From the NCBI RefSeq assembly GCF_023555415.1, contig NZ_JAKRYL010000004.1, positions 186,001 through 250,000 on the forward strand: a DNA stretch of 64,000 nucleotides, in the 5' to 3' direction. The stretch is from Halalkalibacter alkaliphilus. Its GTDB lineage: Bacteria > Bacillota > Bacilli > Bacillales > Bacillaceae_D. Under the pieces are notes generated by a model, which searched no databases, had not been told where the DNA came from, and saw nothing but the letters and a program-made list of their open reading frames with translations. Positions 34,084 to 42,726 of this stretch are shown here, in pieces (positions within the stretch are counted from its first letter, which is position 1; each line of letters starts with the position of its first letter). The translations under genes were made by a program, and so were the position numbers.

Positions 34084-36132
34084 ATGAAAATAAAGTTTCA
34101 GAAGTATGTTGTTGTAGTTAGTATACTCTTATTAATTGGGTGTTCTACAGATGACCCAAATCCTGAAGATGTAGTTGAGGGGTATATTCATGCTTGGGAA
34201 AATCAGCAATATGATGAAATAGCCGAGTTTCTCACATTAGCTTCTCAAGAGGAAGTCTCAAACGGGAGTGTAACGTTAGCTGAAAAATATGCTGAAGTTC
34301 ATGAGCAGATGGAAGTTTCAAATATTCAACTAAGTTACGAGTCAAGAAACTTTGAGGAAGAAGAGATTGATTGGGATGAAGTTAGTGACCTTACATATCC
34401 AGTTACTGTAGAACTAGATACACTTGTTGGTCCCATTACATATGATTCAGAAGTGCAAGTAGTTAGAGAGTTGCAAACAAATGAAGAGGGAGAAGAGGTT
34501 GATGATTGGTTTGTAAGCTGGCAACCGAACCACCTCTTTGAAAGTTTTCAATCGATTGATGATGAAATTGTCTACCAGACAATGACTCCAGAAAATCGTG
34601 GACAAATTTTTGATCGAAATGGTGAGCCTCTTGCTATCAACGGCCAATATCGTCGGATTGGTTTTCAGTACGAAAAAATTGAAGATCTAGAAGCGGAAGT
34701 AAAACAACTTGCTAATATTCTTGGTCTTGAAGCAGAAGAAGTGGAAGAACTCGCTGTTGTTTATAAGGATACGAATCCAGATTGGCTAGCACCGATCATG
34801 TACGTCCCATTAAATGATGAACGTATTCATGAAATTAATGAAGCCGACATTCCGGGTGTTGTTGTGGATACTAGACCAGGACGCGAATACCCTTACGCCG
34901 ATTTGACTGCTCACTTGACAGGAGACCTTAGAGAGGTAAATGCAGAAGACTTGGAGCGTTCAGATTGGCCTGGTTACGGAGCTGGAAAACATATTGGTCG
35001 ATTTGGATTGGAAACCGCATTTGAGGAACAACTCCGTGGTGAGGTTGGTTTTGAAGTACGAGTCGTTGATGCGAATGGCGAGATACGGGATATTCTTATA
35101 AATCAAGAGCCGAAAGACGGTAAAGATTTAATTTTAACGATTGATGTGAATATACAAAGGAAATTATTTGATGCAATAGGTGACGAAGCAGGGGCCGGTG
35201 TTGTCATGGATCCAGTTTCAGGCGAAGTAACTGCACTTGTTAGTCGACCTGTATTTGATCCGAATCAAGTTTATTTAAAAACGAGATCACCTGAACGTAC
35301 AGCTTGGATTGAAGATGAGCGGAATGTAAATCTGATCCGCTTCAATCGTACATTCTCACCAGGGTCTGTATTTAAACCGATTACAGCTGCAATTGGAGTG
35401 GAGGAAGACGAATTGGATCCAAATGAAGTCGTTAAAATAGAGGGTGAAAGATGGAGAGCTGATAGCAGTTGGGGGAACTATCGTGTAACTCGCGTTAACC
35501 CAAGTGTAACAGACGTTGATTTGAAAACGGCAATGAAGTACTCCGATAACATATATTTTGCGCAAAAATCTTTAGAAATTGGGGCAGAACGAATGATGGC
35601 CTGGGCTGAAAAGCTTGGTTTCTCAGAGGAATTCACATTTGAATATCCACTGAATGATTCACAGATTGTAAACGAAGGACTTGATGATGAAATTCTTTTA
35701 GCTGATACGGGTTATGGACAAGGAGAAGTGCAAATGAACCCTGTTCACTTAAGTAGTTTATATACAATGTTCGTAAATGAGGGGACCATTATTCAACCGA
35801 TACTTTTTATGGAAAGTGAGTCTAAACCATGGAAAGAACATGTTATCAAACCAAGTACAGCAGAAACGGTATTAGAGACACTCTTTGCGGTAGTGAATGA
35901 GCCAAATGGGACAGCATACAGAGGAAGCGCGGGACATTCTCGTACGCTTGCCGGAAAAACAGGAACTGCAGAGATTAAAGACACCCAAGGTACAGAGGGT
36001 GACGAAATTGGTTGGTATACAAGTGTAGATGTTAACAATCGTGATTACCTAGTCACCTTAATGGTTGAAGGTCGTGGGAGCAGCGATGTCGTTGATATGG
36101 CAAATAGGTTTTGGGCAAGTATGGATGAATAG
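34084..36132 (+). CDS. pbpC: Class B penicillin-binding protein, PbpC/MecA-like lipoprotein
   Basis: A 682-residue transpeptidase of the PBP3/PBP2a subclass. Order: signal with lipobox LIGC (residue about 19), MecA_N domain (30-150), dimerisation domain (180-350; ENRGQIFDRNG, GRFGLETAFEEQLRG), and transpeptidase domain with SXXK in SPGSVFKP, SXN in SDN and KTG in AGKTGTAEI. It cross-links peptidoglycan outside the membrane. Family members can have low beta-lactam affinity; no resistance claim is made from sequence alone. The start was set at 34084 behind GGGGGGT; five upstream codons run through that site. Confidence 0.9.
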   Translation: MKIKFQKYVVVVSILLLIGCSTDDPNPEDVVEGYIHAWENQQYDEIAEFLTLASQEEVSNGSVTLAEKYAEVHEQMEVSNIQLSYESRNFEEEEIDWDEVSDLTYPVTVELDTLVGPITYDSEVQVVRELQTNEEGEEVDDWFVSWQPNHLFESFQSIDDEIVYQTMTPENRGQIFDRNGEPLAINGQYRRIGFQYEKIEDLEAEVKQLANILGLEAEEVEELAVVYKDTNPDWLAPIMYVPLNDERIHEINEADIPGVVVDTRPGREYPYADLTAHLTGDLREVNAEDLERSDWPGYGAGKHIGRFGLETAFEEQLRGEVGFEVRVVDANGEIRDILINQEPKDGKDLILTIDVNIQRKLFDAIGDEAGAGVVMDPVSGEVTALVSRPVFDPNQVYLKTRSPERTAWIEDERNVNLIRFNRTFSPGSVFKPITAAIGVEEDELDPNEVVKIEGERWRADSSWGNYRVTRVNPSVTDVDLKTAMKYSDNIYFAQKSLEIGAERMMAWAEKLGFSEEFTFEYPLNDSQIVNEGLDDEILLADTGYGQGEVQMNPVHLSSLYTMFVNEGTIIQPILFMESESKPWKEHVIKPSTAETVLETLFAVVNEPNGTAYRGSAGHSRTLAGKTGTAEIKDTQGTEGDEIGWYTSVDVNNRDYLVTLMVEGRGSSDVVDMANRFWASMDE

Positions 36133-36145
36133 GCTGAATTATAGA

Positions 36146-36190
36146 GAGGCCACTGAAAAAGGTACGGTTTTGACCTTTTTCAATGGCCTC
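36146..36190 (+). terminator. Long hairpin after pbpC (repeat family member)
   Basis: GAGGCCA-CTGAAAAAGGT pairs with ACCTTTTTCAATGGCCTC around ACGGTTTTG. It begins 14 bases after the stop. Confidence 0.75.
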
Positions 36191-36350
36191 ATTTATGGCT
36201 AGCTTTTTTATGGTTAATATGTTGATACACACAGGAAAGGTAAAAGCTTTTCTGTGTGTTTTCTTATACAGGTAAGAGAATTTTATTTTAGATATTACAG
36301 GTCTAAGTAAATATACTCTTCCATACTCTTGTATGGAGGAGGAGGTTAAT

Positions 36351-36530
36351 ATGGCGATATCACGTTGCGCAGATTGCGGATCTATTGATCAAGTAGAGTC
36401 AAATGGGAAGGAATGTCCTTATTGTGAACGGTTGCTTTGTATATCTTGTATACATAAGCAAAGAAAAGTTTTTTCTTGGAATGGCTGTACGAAATGCTGT
36501 ATTGACTATCGATCATTAGTTCATAAGTAA
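36351..36530 (+). CDS. Small zinc-ribbon-like protein
   Basis: A 59-residue protein with four Cys pairs: CADCG, CPYCERLLC, SCIHK and GCTKCC. It is likely a compact double zinc-binding module. AGGAGGAGG precedes the ATG. An in-frame upstream ATG at 36333 lies before that site and was rejected. A perfect 20-bp palindrome overlaps its stop. The function is unknown; such proteins often act as partners of larger complexes. Confidence 0.6.
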   Translation: MAISRCADCGSIDQVESNGKECPYCERLLCISCIHKQRKVFSWNGCTKCCIDYRSLVHK

Positions 36531-36549
36531 AGGCGCCATATGGCGCCTT
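36530..36549. repeat. Perfect 20-bp palindrome at the end of the zinc-ribbon gene
   Basis: AAGGCGCCATATGGCGCCTT, containing two GGCGCC sites, starts on the last base of the stop codon. It can fold as a GC-rich hairpin but lacks a T tract, so it may be a weak terminator for both directions. Confidence 0.6.
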
Positions 36550-36596
36550 AAACGTGTTTGGAAATTTCACATCCATTATCCTAGATAATTAATACT

Positions 36597-37256
36597 TTAC
36601 GTATAGGAGATTCTGCCTTTTAACAAAAAGCGAAGGAATAGTAAACAAAAATAGAACCACGCAATGGATATCGTTCCCGCTGCAAGAATATCTGATGGAA
36701 AGTGTGCTCCTACAATCACTCTGCTTAAACTAACCAAAACAATCATTGAAATGAAAAGAAGGGTAAACGAAACCTTTGCGAACGAACCTCTAATAATATG
36801 AACACAAATATAGATTAAGAATGAAAAGAAAATAAAACTTCTCATAGTATGACCGCTTGGAAAGCTATATGAGGCAATTTCTAATGAGTAACCGAATACT
36901 TCAATTACACTCATCTCGCCGGGTCTTTCACGTTGAAACAGGATTTTAAGAAGGAAGTTTAATGCGATACCACCAAATGTAACTGTAAATAAAAATAGGG
37001 CATATCCCCACATCTTTCTAACTAATAAATAAAAACCAATAGCGAAAGATGTAACTAAAATGACCTCGCCTGAACCAATTTTCGTAATCCCTTCCATGAA
37101 TGAGATTAATAACGGGGATGCACCTTCCGTTACCCACGAAATGATCGTTTGATCAAAAAAGACCAATTGGTCTCGGTAGGAAAGAATAGATATAAAAATA
37201 AATAAAATCAGGCAACCTGTCGCAATAAAAAATTGATGCTTGTTTGAATCCGCCAT
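36597..37256 (-). CDS. PAP2-family membrane phosphatase (PgpB/YodM type)
   Basis: A 219-residue membrane phosphatase with six helices. The catalytic motifs are KILFQRERP, YSFPSGHTMRS and SRVIVGAHFPSD. Length and motif spacing are those of undecaprenyl-pyrophosphate or phosphatidylglycerophosphate phosphatases. It lies opposite to pbpC; a cell-wall lipid carrier role is plausible but inferred. AGAAAGAGTGACATC precedes the ATG. Confidence 0.88.
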   Translation of the reverse strand: MADSNKHQFFIATGCLILFIFISILSYRDQLVFFDQTIISWVTEGASPLLISFMEGITKIGSGEVILVTSFAIGFYLLVRKMWGYALFLFTVTFGGIALNFLLKILFQRERPGEMSVIEVFGYSLEIASYSFPSGHTMRSFIFFSFLIYICVHIIRGSFAKVSFTLLFISMIVLVSLSRVIVGAHFPSDILAAGTISIAWFYFCLLFLRFLLKGRISYT

Positions 37257-37464
37257 AAGATGTCACTCTTTCTAAATTTATAATAAGGTTCTATTGTAAC
37301 ATCACAAATAATAGTCCGGAAGAATATAATTATGAAAATTTATTAAAAGTGCAGGAAAGAAAGAATTTTTTTGTGAAATGAAATATCCCAGCCCAAGCAA
37401 ATGTTTTTTCCAAAGTGGGGCTTAAAGAGGAAAAGAAGAAAAGTTCGTAAGGCTATTATTCTTT

Positions 37465-37509
37465 AAAGTTGTCCTAGAAGGCAATAAACATTGGGGACAA
37501 CTTTTTTTG
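37465..37509 (+). terminator. Orphan terminator in a divergent intergenic region
   Basis: AAAGTTGTCC pairs with GGACAACTTT and is followed by TTTTT. No gene reading toward it was found on the + strand between 37257 and 37464, so it could end a small RNA or leader starting in this 430-base gap. Confidence 0.6.
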
Positions 37510-37557
37510 CTGCTCGATGAAAAAACAATTAATAGAATCTTAATTAAACTAGAAAAT

Positions 37558-37578
37558 ATTTCATAATGGTTACGATTT
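37558..37578. promoter_or_regulatory. Distal Zur-box-like site
   Basis: Compared with the B. subtilis Zur box (AAATCGTAAT-N-ATTACGATTT), 16 of 20 defined positions match, including the whole right half-core TTACGATTT. Confidence 0.55.
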
Positions 37579-37622
37579 ATAATTGACATTCAGTAATTTC
37601 TTGAAGTAAATTAGATAAGTAG

Positions 37623-37643
37623 AAATAATAATCGTTACGATTT
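37623..37643. promoter_or_regulatory. Proximal Zur-box-like site
   Basis: AAATAATAAT-C-GTTACGATTT matches 17 of 20 defined positions of the Zur box. It lies just before a TATTAT -10-like element at 37648, 44 bases upstream of the first gene of the importer, where a repressor would act. Confidence 0.6.
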
Positions 37644-37686
37644 GTGCTATTATATGTAAATGTGGTTAAAAAAAGGGAGTGGAGTA

Positions 37687-39237
37687 ATGTTTCAAAAACA
37701 AATAATGATGTATCTCGTTTTTGCTATAATTCTTGCTTTCGTTACGGGGTGTAACTCAGGCGAGGATTCTAGTTCGCAAGGGGAAAGTGAAATATCTTCT
37801 GAAACCGGTGATAAGTCAATAACTCTTTTGTTTAGCTTTGCATCTACAACAATAGATCCACATCAAGATTGGATGGGTGTACGTGCAGGAATTGCAGAGA
37901 CGTTAGTGAAAGTAGATGAAGATTTAGACATCAAGCCATGGTTAGCTGAATCTTGGGAACAAAACGATGATCGAACATGGACGTTTACAATTAGAGAGGG
38001 AGTCACATTCCATGATGGAACCGCAGTTAATGGGGAAGCGGTAAAAGCTTCGTTTGAGCGTCTGATGGAAGTAAACGACGCACTTGCATCCAATCTAAAA
38101 ATTGAAACAATGGAAGCAAGTGGCCAGGAGATTACGTTTATTACTACCGAAGAGTACCCTGCTTTTGTCTCAGAATTGGTACATACAAATGCTTCCATCA
38201 TCAAGGTTGATGCAGAAAACATTAGTGAACAACCAATAGCAACAGGTCCATTCCAAGTAGTTGATTTTACATCCGAAACAGAAATTAAGCTTGAAAGATA
38301 TGATGATTACTGGGATGGAGCGGCAAATTTAGATGAAGTGACAATCAAGTATAATTCTGACGGAAATGTCCGTGCTCTTGCACTTCAATCAGGTGAAGCT
38401 GACATAGCCTATCATTTGCCTCCTGAGACGTTAGATCCAGTTGAAGCTAATGATAACCTTCGCGTTGAATCGGTGTCGAGTTTGCGAGCTCATTTCGTTC
38501 TGTATAATGCAGCAAAACCTGCCTTACAAGACTTACACGTTCGAAAAGCGATCGATCTACTAATAAACCGCGACGTCGCAGTAAGTGAAATCATGAATGG
38601 ACATGCAACGGCTGCAAATGGACCGTTCAACCCTGATTTTGCATTCGCGAGTAATGAAGAGCCAGAAAGTTACGATCCATCTCAAGCAGAAGCTTTATTG
38701 AAACAAGCTGGATATGAGAAAAATGATAATGGGAAATTAGAAAAAGATGGAGAGTCTCTTACATTAACATTGGCAACATTTCAAGGAAGACCTGAACTAC
38801 CTTTAATGGCACAATACTTGCAAGCGGAAGCAGCAAATATTGGAATAGAGATTAATATTGTAACAGTTGAAAATATTGATAGTTATTTATGGGATCAACA
38901 AGATGAATGGGACCTTGCGACGTACTCGATGCTAACAGCTCCTAGGGGAGACGGTGGATATTTCTTAAATGTTGCGTACTTACCAGAGGGGTCTTTGAAT
39001 CCAGGGCAAATTAATATTCCAGAATTAAATGAATTAACACAACGGTTAAATGTAATAGCTAACTTTGATGAACGAGTTGCCTTGCAAAAGCAGGCTGTTG
39101 AGATCATTCTGGAAGAAGTTCCACAATCATTTATTTTATATCCTCATATCATTGTAGGAGTTAATGAACGAATCAAAAACTGGAGTCCAGGCTCTGAAGA
39201 GTACTACCTAATTACAAATACAATGGATGTAAAATAG
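37687..39237 (+). CDS. Extracytoplasmic solute-binding lipoprotein, Nik/Opp/CntA type
   Basis: A 516-residue SBP_bac_5 lipoprotein. The signal peptide ends in lipobox VTGC; the mature part has TIDPHQDWMGVRAG, LAESWEQNDDRTWTFTIREG and FHDGTAVNGEAVKASFERL, typical of peptide/nickel-type binding proteins. Nickel- or metallophore-binding members (NikA, CntA) fall in this family. Two Zur-like boxes upstream make zinc or zinc-metallophore uptake the best guess. The start at 37687 lies behind GGGAGTGGAG. It is followed by an intercistronic hairpin and the permease genes. Confidence 0.8.
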   Translation: MFQKQIMMYLVFAIILAFVTGCNSGEDSSSQGESEISSETGDKSITLLFSFASTTIDPHQDWMGVRAGIAETLVKVDEDLDIKPWLAESWEQNDDRTWTFTIREGVTFHDGTAVNGEAVKASFERLMEVNDALASNLKIETMEASGQEITFITTEEYPAFVSELVHTNASIIKVDAENISEQPIATGPFQVVDFTSETEIKLERYDDYWDGAANLDEVTIKYNSDGNVRALALQSGEADIAYHLPPETLDPVEANDNLRVESVSSLRAHFVLYNAAKPALQDLHVRKAIDLLINRDVAVSEIMNGHATAANGPFNPDFAFASNEEPESYDPSQAEALLKQAGYEKNDNGKLEKDGESLTLTLATFQGRPELPLMAQYLQAEAANIGIEINIVTVENIDSYLWDQQDEWDLATYSMLTAPRGDGGYFLNVAYLPEGSLNPGQINIPELNELTQRLNVIANFDERVALQKQAVEIILEEVPQSFILYPHIIVGVNERIKNWSPGSEEYYLITNTMDVK

Positions 39238-39240
39238 TGG

Positions 39241-39277
39241 AAAAGTGAAAGTGTTTAAGACACTTTCACTTTTCTTG
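39241..39277 (+). terminator. Intercistronic hairpin between binding protein and permeases
   Basis: AAAAGTGAAAGTG pairs perfectly with CACTTTCACTTTT (loop TTTAAGA), followed by CTTG. It probably lets only a fraction of transcripts continue into the permease genes, giving excess binding protein. Confidence 0.75.
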
Positions 39278-39309
39278 TTAGTTTATAAGAATTTGGTAGG
39301 TGAAGAAAA

Positions 39310-40257
39310 ATGAGGGTTTTGTCGATTATTGGTTCAAGATTCGTCCAATTAATTATTATGATCTTAGTGCTCTCTTTTGTGACTTTTTTATTGATGAAAA
39401 TCACACCGGGTGATCCAATTAGAGCAATTCTAAAAGTAGACGATTTGGTATCGACAACAATAGAAGAAGAGAAATTAATGAAAGAATATGGTTATGATCA
39501 ACCAATCTTAGTGCAATATGGTCAGTGGCTTTGGAATGTTGCTCAGTTTGATTTAGGAGAATCGGTCATTGCGAAAAGACCGGTTCTAGATATGATTATG
39601 AGCAGATTGCCAGCGACAGTTGCTTTAACGATAGGAGGAATGGTGGTACTCTTCGTTATTTCCGTTCCATTAGGAGTACTAGGAGCGGTTTATGAAGGTC
39701 GCTGGCCGGATTATGTAAGCAGGTGGATTGCAATGATGGGAGCTTCTATTCCAAGTTTTTGGTTAGGGTTGCTATTAATTTATGTTTTCTCTTTAAAATT
39801 TAATCTTTTACCTGTTATGGGAACAGGTACGTTGGCTCATTTTGTTCTGCCATCTATTACACTAGGGATTGCTATGGCGCCAATGTATATTCGGTTATTA
39901 CGAGAAAGACTTATTGCTACATTACAGAGCTCATATATTGAAGCAGCAAAAGCAAGAGGGTTGCGGAAAGAGCGAATTCTTCTTTTTCATGCCCTGAGAG
40001 GCAGTCTCATTCCTCTAGTTACAATGTTTGGATTAAGCATTGGCAGTCTTCTTGGAGGAATTACTGTTATTGAGATCCTCTTTTCCTGGCCGGGGATGGG
40101 GGAATTGATTGTAAATGCCGTCATGCAGCGTGATTATCCTGTGATTCAAGGTTATATTATTATAGTGGGATTTTTAGTTGTGATATCAAATCTTATTGTT
40201 GATGTCATGTACGTAATGATTAACCCACAAATAAAGCAAGGAAAGGAAGTAGGGTAA
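39310..40257 (+). CDS. ABC permease, NikB/CntB type
   Basis: A 315-residue permease with six helices. The N-terminal FVTFLLMKITPGDPIRAIL is diagnostic for Dpp/Nik B-type subunits, and the EAA loop is EAAKARGLRKERILLFHALR. AGGTGAAG precedes the ATG. The last base of the stop is shared with the start of the next gene, so they are translated together. Confidence 0.88.
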   Translation: MRVLSIIGSRFVQLIIMILVLSFVTFLLMKITPGDPIRAILKVDDLVSTTIEEEKLMKEYGYDQPILVQYGQWLWNVAQFDLGESVIAKRPVLDMIMSRLPATVALTIGGMVVLFVISVPLGVLGAVYEGRWPDYVSRWIAMMGASIPSFWLGLLLIYVFSLKFNLLPVMGTGTLAHFVLPSITLGIAMAPMYIRLLRERLIATLQSSYIEAAKARGLRKERILLFHALRGSLIPLVTMFGLSIGSLLGGITVIEILFSWPGMGELIVNAVMQRDYPVIQGYIIIVGFLVVISNLIVDVMYVMINPQIKQGKEVG

Positions 40258-41105
40258 TGGAAACAGCAATGATGAAAACCTCTCGACTGATCCGTAATCC
40301 TAATATGAGTATAGGGATCGTCCTAGCGCTTTTTCTTGCAGGTGTAACGTTTTTTGGGGGTGCGCTTGTACCTCATGATCCATTTCAAATTGATATGAAT
40401 AATAGGTTGCAAGGAATGTCCTCTGAACACTTGCTTGGGACGGACCAACTAGGTCGGGACGTATTCTCAAGAATCATTTATGGTGCTAAGTTGACAATCG
40501 GGTTAGGGATGTTTGCCATTGTCCTGGCCATTTGTATTGGTGTTCCTATTGGACTTCTTTCTGGTTACATCGGTGGAAAAATTGATGCCTTTTTTATGAG
40601 AATCATAGATGGTGTTTTAGCTTTTCCTGACTTTATACTAGCAATTGCTATTGCTGGAATGTTAGGGCCTAGCTTGACAAATATTATTATTGCTATTGTT
40701 TTAGTACGGTGGATTGTTTATGCACGTGTGGTTCGTGGATTAGTCATGGCTGAAAAAGAAAAAGAGTATGTTTTAGTTTCAAAAGCTTCTAATTCCAGCT
40801 CTTTCAAAACAATTCGTATGCATTTGCTCCCACAAGTCATGCCAGACATTATTGTCATGGCTGCGATTGATGTAGGAAAAGTGATTTTACTAATTTCGGC
40901 ATTATCCTATATAGGTCTTGGAGCACAACCACCACTCCCAGAATGGGGAGCGATGCTTAATGATGGCCGAGGATATTTTCAAGTAGTCCCTTCATTAATG
41001 ATTTATCCAGGACTTGCCATAATGTTAACTGTTTTATGTTGTAATTTACTAGGAGATGGGCTGAAAAGTTACTTTGATATCCGAAAAGGGAGGGATGGTT
41101 TATGA
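40257..41105 (+). CDS. ABC permease, NikC/CntC type
   Basis: A 282-residue permease with six helices: FGGALVPHDPFQIDMNNRL, HLLGTDQLGRDVFSRIIYGA (the C-subunit hallmark) and an EAA-like loop VSKASNSSSFKTIRMHLLPQ. It pairs with the preceding permease to form the channel. The start ATG overlaps the upstream stop (TAATGG), and the end overlaps the next ATPase gene by 4 bases. Confidence 0.88.
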   Translation: METAMMKTSRLIRNPNMSIGIVLALFLAGVTFFGGALVPHDPFQIDMNNRLQGMSSEHLLGTDQLGRDVFSRIIYGAKLTIGLGMFAIVLAICIGVPIGLLSGYIGGKIDAFFMRIIDGVLAFPDFILAIAIAGMLGPSLTNIIIAIVLVRWIVYARVVRGLVMAEKEKEYVLVSKASNSSSFKTIRMHLLPQVMPDIIVMAAIDVGKVILLISALSYIGLGAQPPLPEWGAMLNDGRGYFQVVPSLMIYPGLAIMLTVLCCNLLGDGLKSYFDIRKGRDGL

Positions 41106-41923
41106 GTAAATCTCTACTATCAATTCAAGATTTGCATATTAAAATAAAAGCCGGTGAAAAAACTAAAACTCTTTTAAGAAACGTCAATATCGAGGTGAAT
41201 AAAGGGGAGGTTGTCGGTCTCATCGGTGAAAGTGGTAGTGGAAAAAGTTTAACAGCTAGAGCTATTATGGGTCTTCTTCCACATGGGATGAATATACATG
41301 GTCGGATTCTTTTTAATAATAGCGACTTAGTAAAGATTTCTACAGAAGAGCACCGGCAACTTTTAGGAAATGAAGTTGGTATGATCTTTCAAGATTATCG
41401 TGGGAGCTTTACCCCATTCATTAAAATAGGAAAGCAAATGGTTGAAACAATCTGTACACACCAAAAGGTTCGAAAAAAAGAGGCACAAAACATAGCTCTG
41501 CAAGTTCTTGATGAAATGGGTTTAGATTCAAAAAGAGTCTACCAGAGTTATCCATTTCAATTAAGTGGCGGACAATTGCAACGTGCTTCGATTGCAACCG
41601 CTATTTCGCTAAAGCCTTCATTATTAATATGTGACGAAATGACAACAGCACTAGATGTGATGAATGGTGAAAAGGTATTACATTATATTGATAAAGTTCG
41701 CAAAGAAACCGGCTGTGCAGTCTTAATGATTACTCACGATCTAGCCCAAGCATATAAGCGGACGGATCGAATGTATGTTATGAATCAAGGCGAAATCGTT
41801 GAAGAAGGACTACCGGAACAAATTCGTTGTCATCACCAGCATCCTTATACGAAAAAGCTGTGTTCTTGTTTACTAGCTCTTCCTGGAGAAACATTAGTAA
41901 CAGAAAGAGTGATGTCTGTATGA
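41102..41923 (+). CDS. ABC ATPase, NikD/CntD type
   Basis: A 273-residue ATPase. Walker A GESGSGKSL, Q-loop FQDYRGSFTP, signature LSGGQLQR, Walker B LLICDEMTTALD and switch MITHDL are all intact. The C-terminus has the short Dpp/Nik-type end (HQHPYTKKLCSCLLALPGE) with two Cys. The ATG overlaps the upstream stop (ATGA). It should pair with the next gene as a heterodimer. Confidence 0.88.
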   Translation: MSKSLLSIQDLHIKIKAGEKTKTLLRNVNIEVNKGEVVGLIGESGSGKSLTARAIMGLLPHGMNIHGRILFNNSDLVKISTEEHRQLLGNEVGMIFQDYRGSFTPFIKIGKQMVETICTHQKVRKKEAQNIALQVLDEMGLDSKRVYQSYPFQLSGGQLQRASIATAISLKPSLLICDEMTTALDVMNGEKVLHYIDKVRKETGCAVLMITHDLAQAYKRTDRMYVMNQGEIVEEGLPEQIRCHHQHPYTKKLCSCLLALPGETLVTERVMSV

Positions 41924-42690
41924 GTTTAGTTGTAGAAGGTCTTTCCAAACAATATTCCAAACAGGTTCAAGCATTGAATCATATTTCCTTTCGTGTTAAT
42001 GAAGGAGAATGCATAGGAATTGTAGGGGAAAGTGGAAGTGGCAAAAGTACGTTAGGAAGAATTTTATTAGGATTGGAAACTTATAAAGAAGGCAGCATCA
42101 CCTACTATGGTAAAACGATAGCCCCTAGAAAGCGTTCCGATTTAAGGCAGTTTCGGAAAAGTGTCCAAATGGTCTTTCAAGATTCGACAAGTACGTTGAA
42201 TCCTAAATTGCCCATTTGGAAAAGTTTACTTGAGCCATTAGATAACTTTAAGGAAATCACTCCCTCTTTTTTAAAAGTTGAAGGTCTGACAAGGAAAGAA
42301 ATAGCCCAAGAGCTTTTAGAGATAGTTGGATTAGATAAAGAAATGGTAGATCGTTATCCGGGAGAATTAAGTGGAGGACAAAAACAACGAGTTAGTATCG
42401 CAAGAGCTATAAGTATTGAACCATCTCTTCTTGTTTGCGATGAACCCACTGCAAGCTTAGATGTTACAGTACAAGTGCAAATTTTACGTTTGTTGAAAGA
42501 GCTGCAGCAAAAAACGAACATGACAATTCTTTTTATTTCTCATGATATTAGGGCAGTATCTTTTTTGTGTGATAAGGTGATGGTTCTTAAAGATGGTTCT
42601 ATTGTCGATCAATTCGAGTTGTCCGAGATATATGATGAGGGACGTCATCCTTATACGAAGGCTTTGATTCAAGCAGCAAAGATTGAATAA
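41920..42690 (+). CDS. ABC ATPase, NikE/CntF type
   Basis: A 256-residue ATPase with Walker A GESGSGKST, signature LSGGQKQR, Walker B LLVCDEPTASLD and switch FISHDI, and the C-terminal RHPYTKALIQAAK. The ATG at 41920 overlaps the TGA of the previous gene; the longer open frame starting 31 codons earlier lies inside that gene and was rejected. It completes a five-gene importer. Confidence 0.88.
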   Translation: MSLVVEGLSKQYSKQVQALNHISFRVNEGECIGIVGESGSGKSTLGRILLGLETYKEGSITYYGKTIAPRKRSDLRQFRKSVQMVFQDSTSTLNPKLPIWKSLLEPLDNFKEITPSFLKVEGLTRKEIAQELLEIVGLDKEMVDRYPGELSGGQKQRVSIARAISIEPSLLVCDEPTASLDVTVQVQILRLLKELQQKTNMTILFISHDIRAVSFLCDKVMVLKDGSIVDQFELSEIYDEGRHPYTKALIQAAKIE

Positions 42691-42726
42691 GAGAAGGAAC
42701 GATAGACATGATTGAAGGAGAACCAT

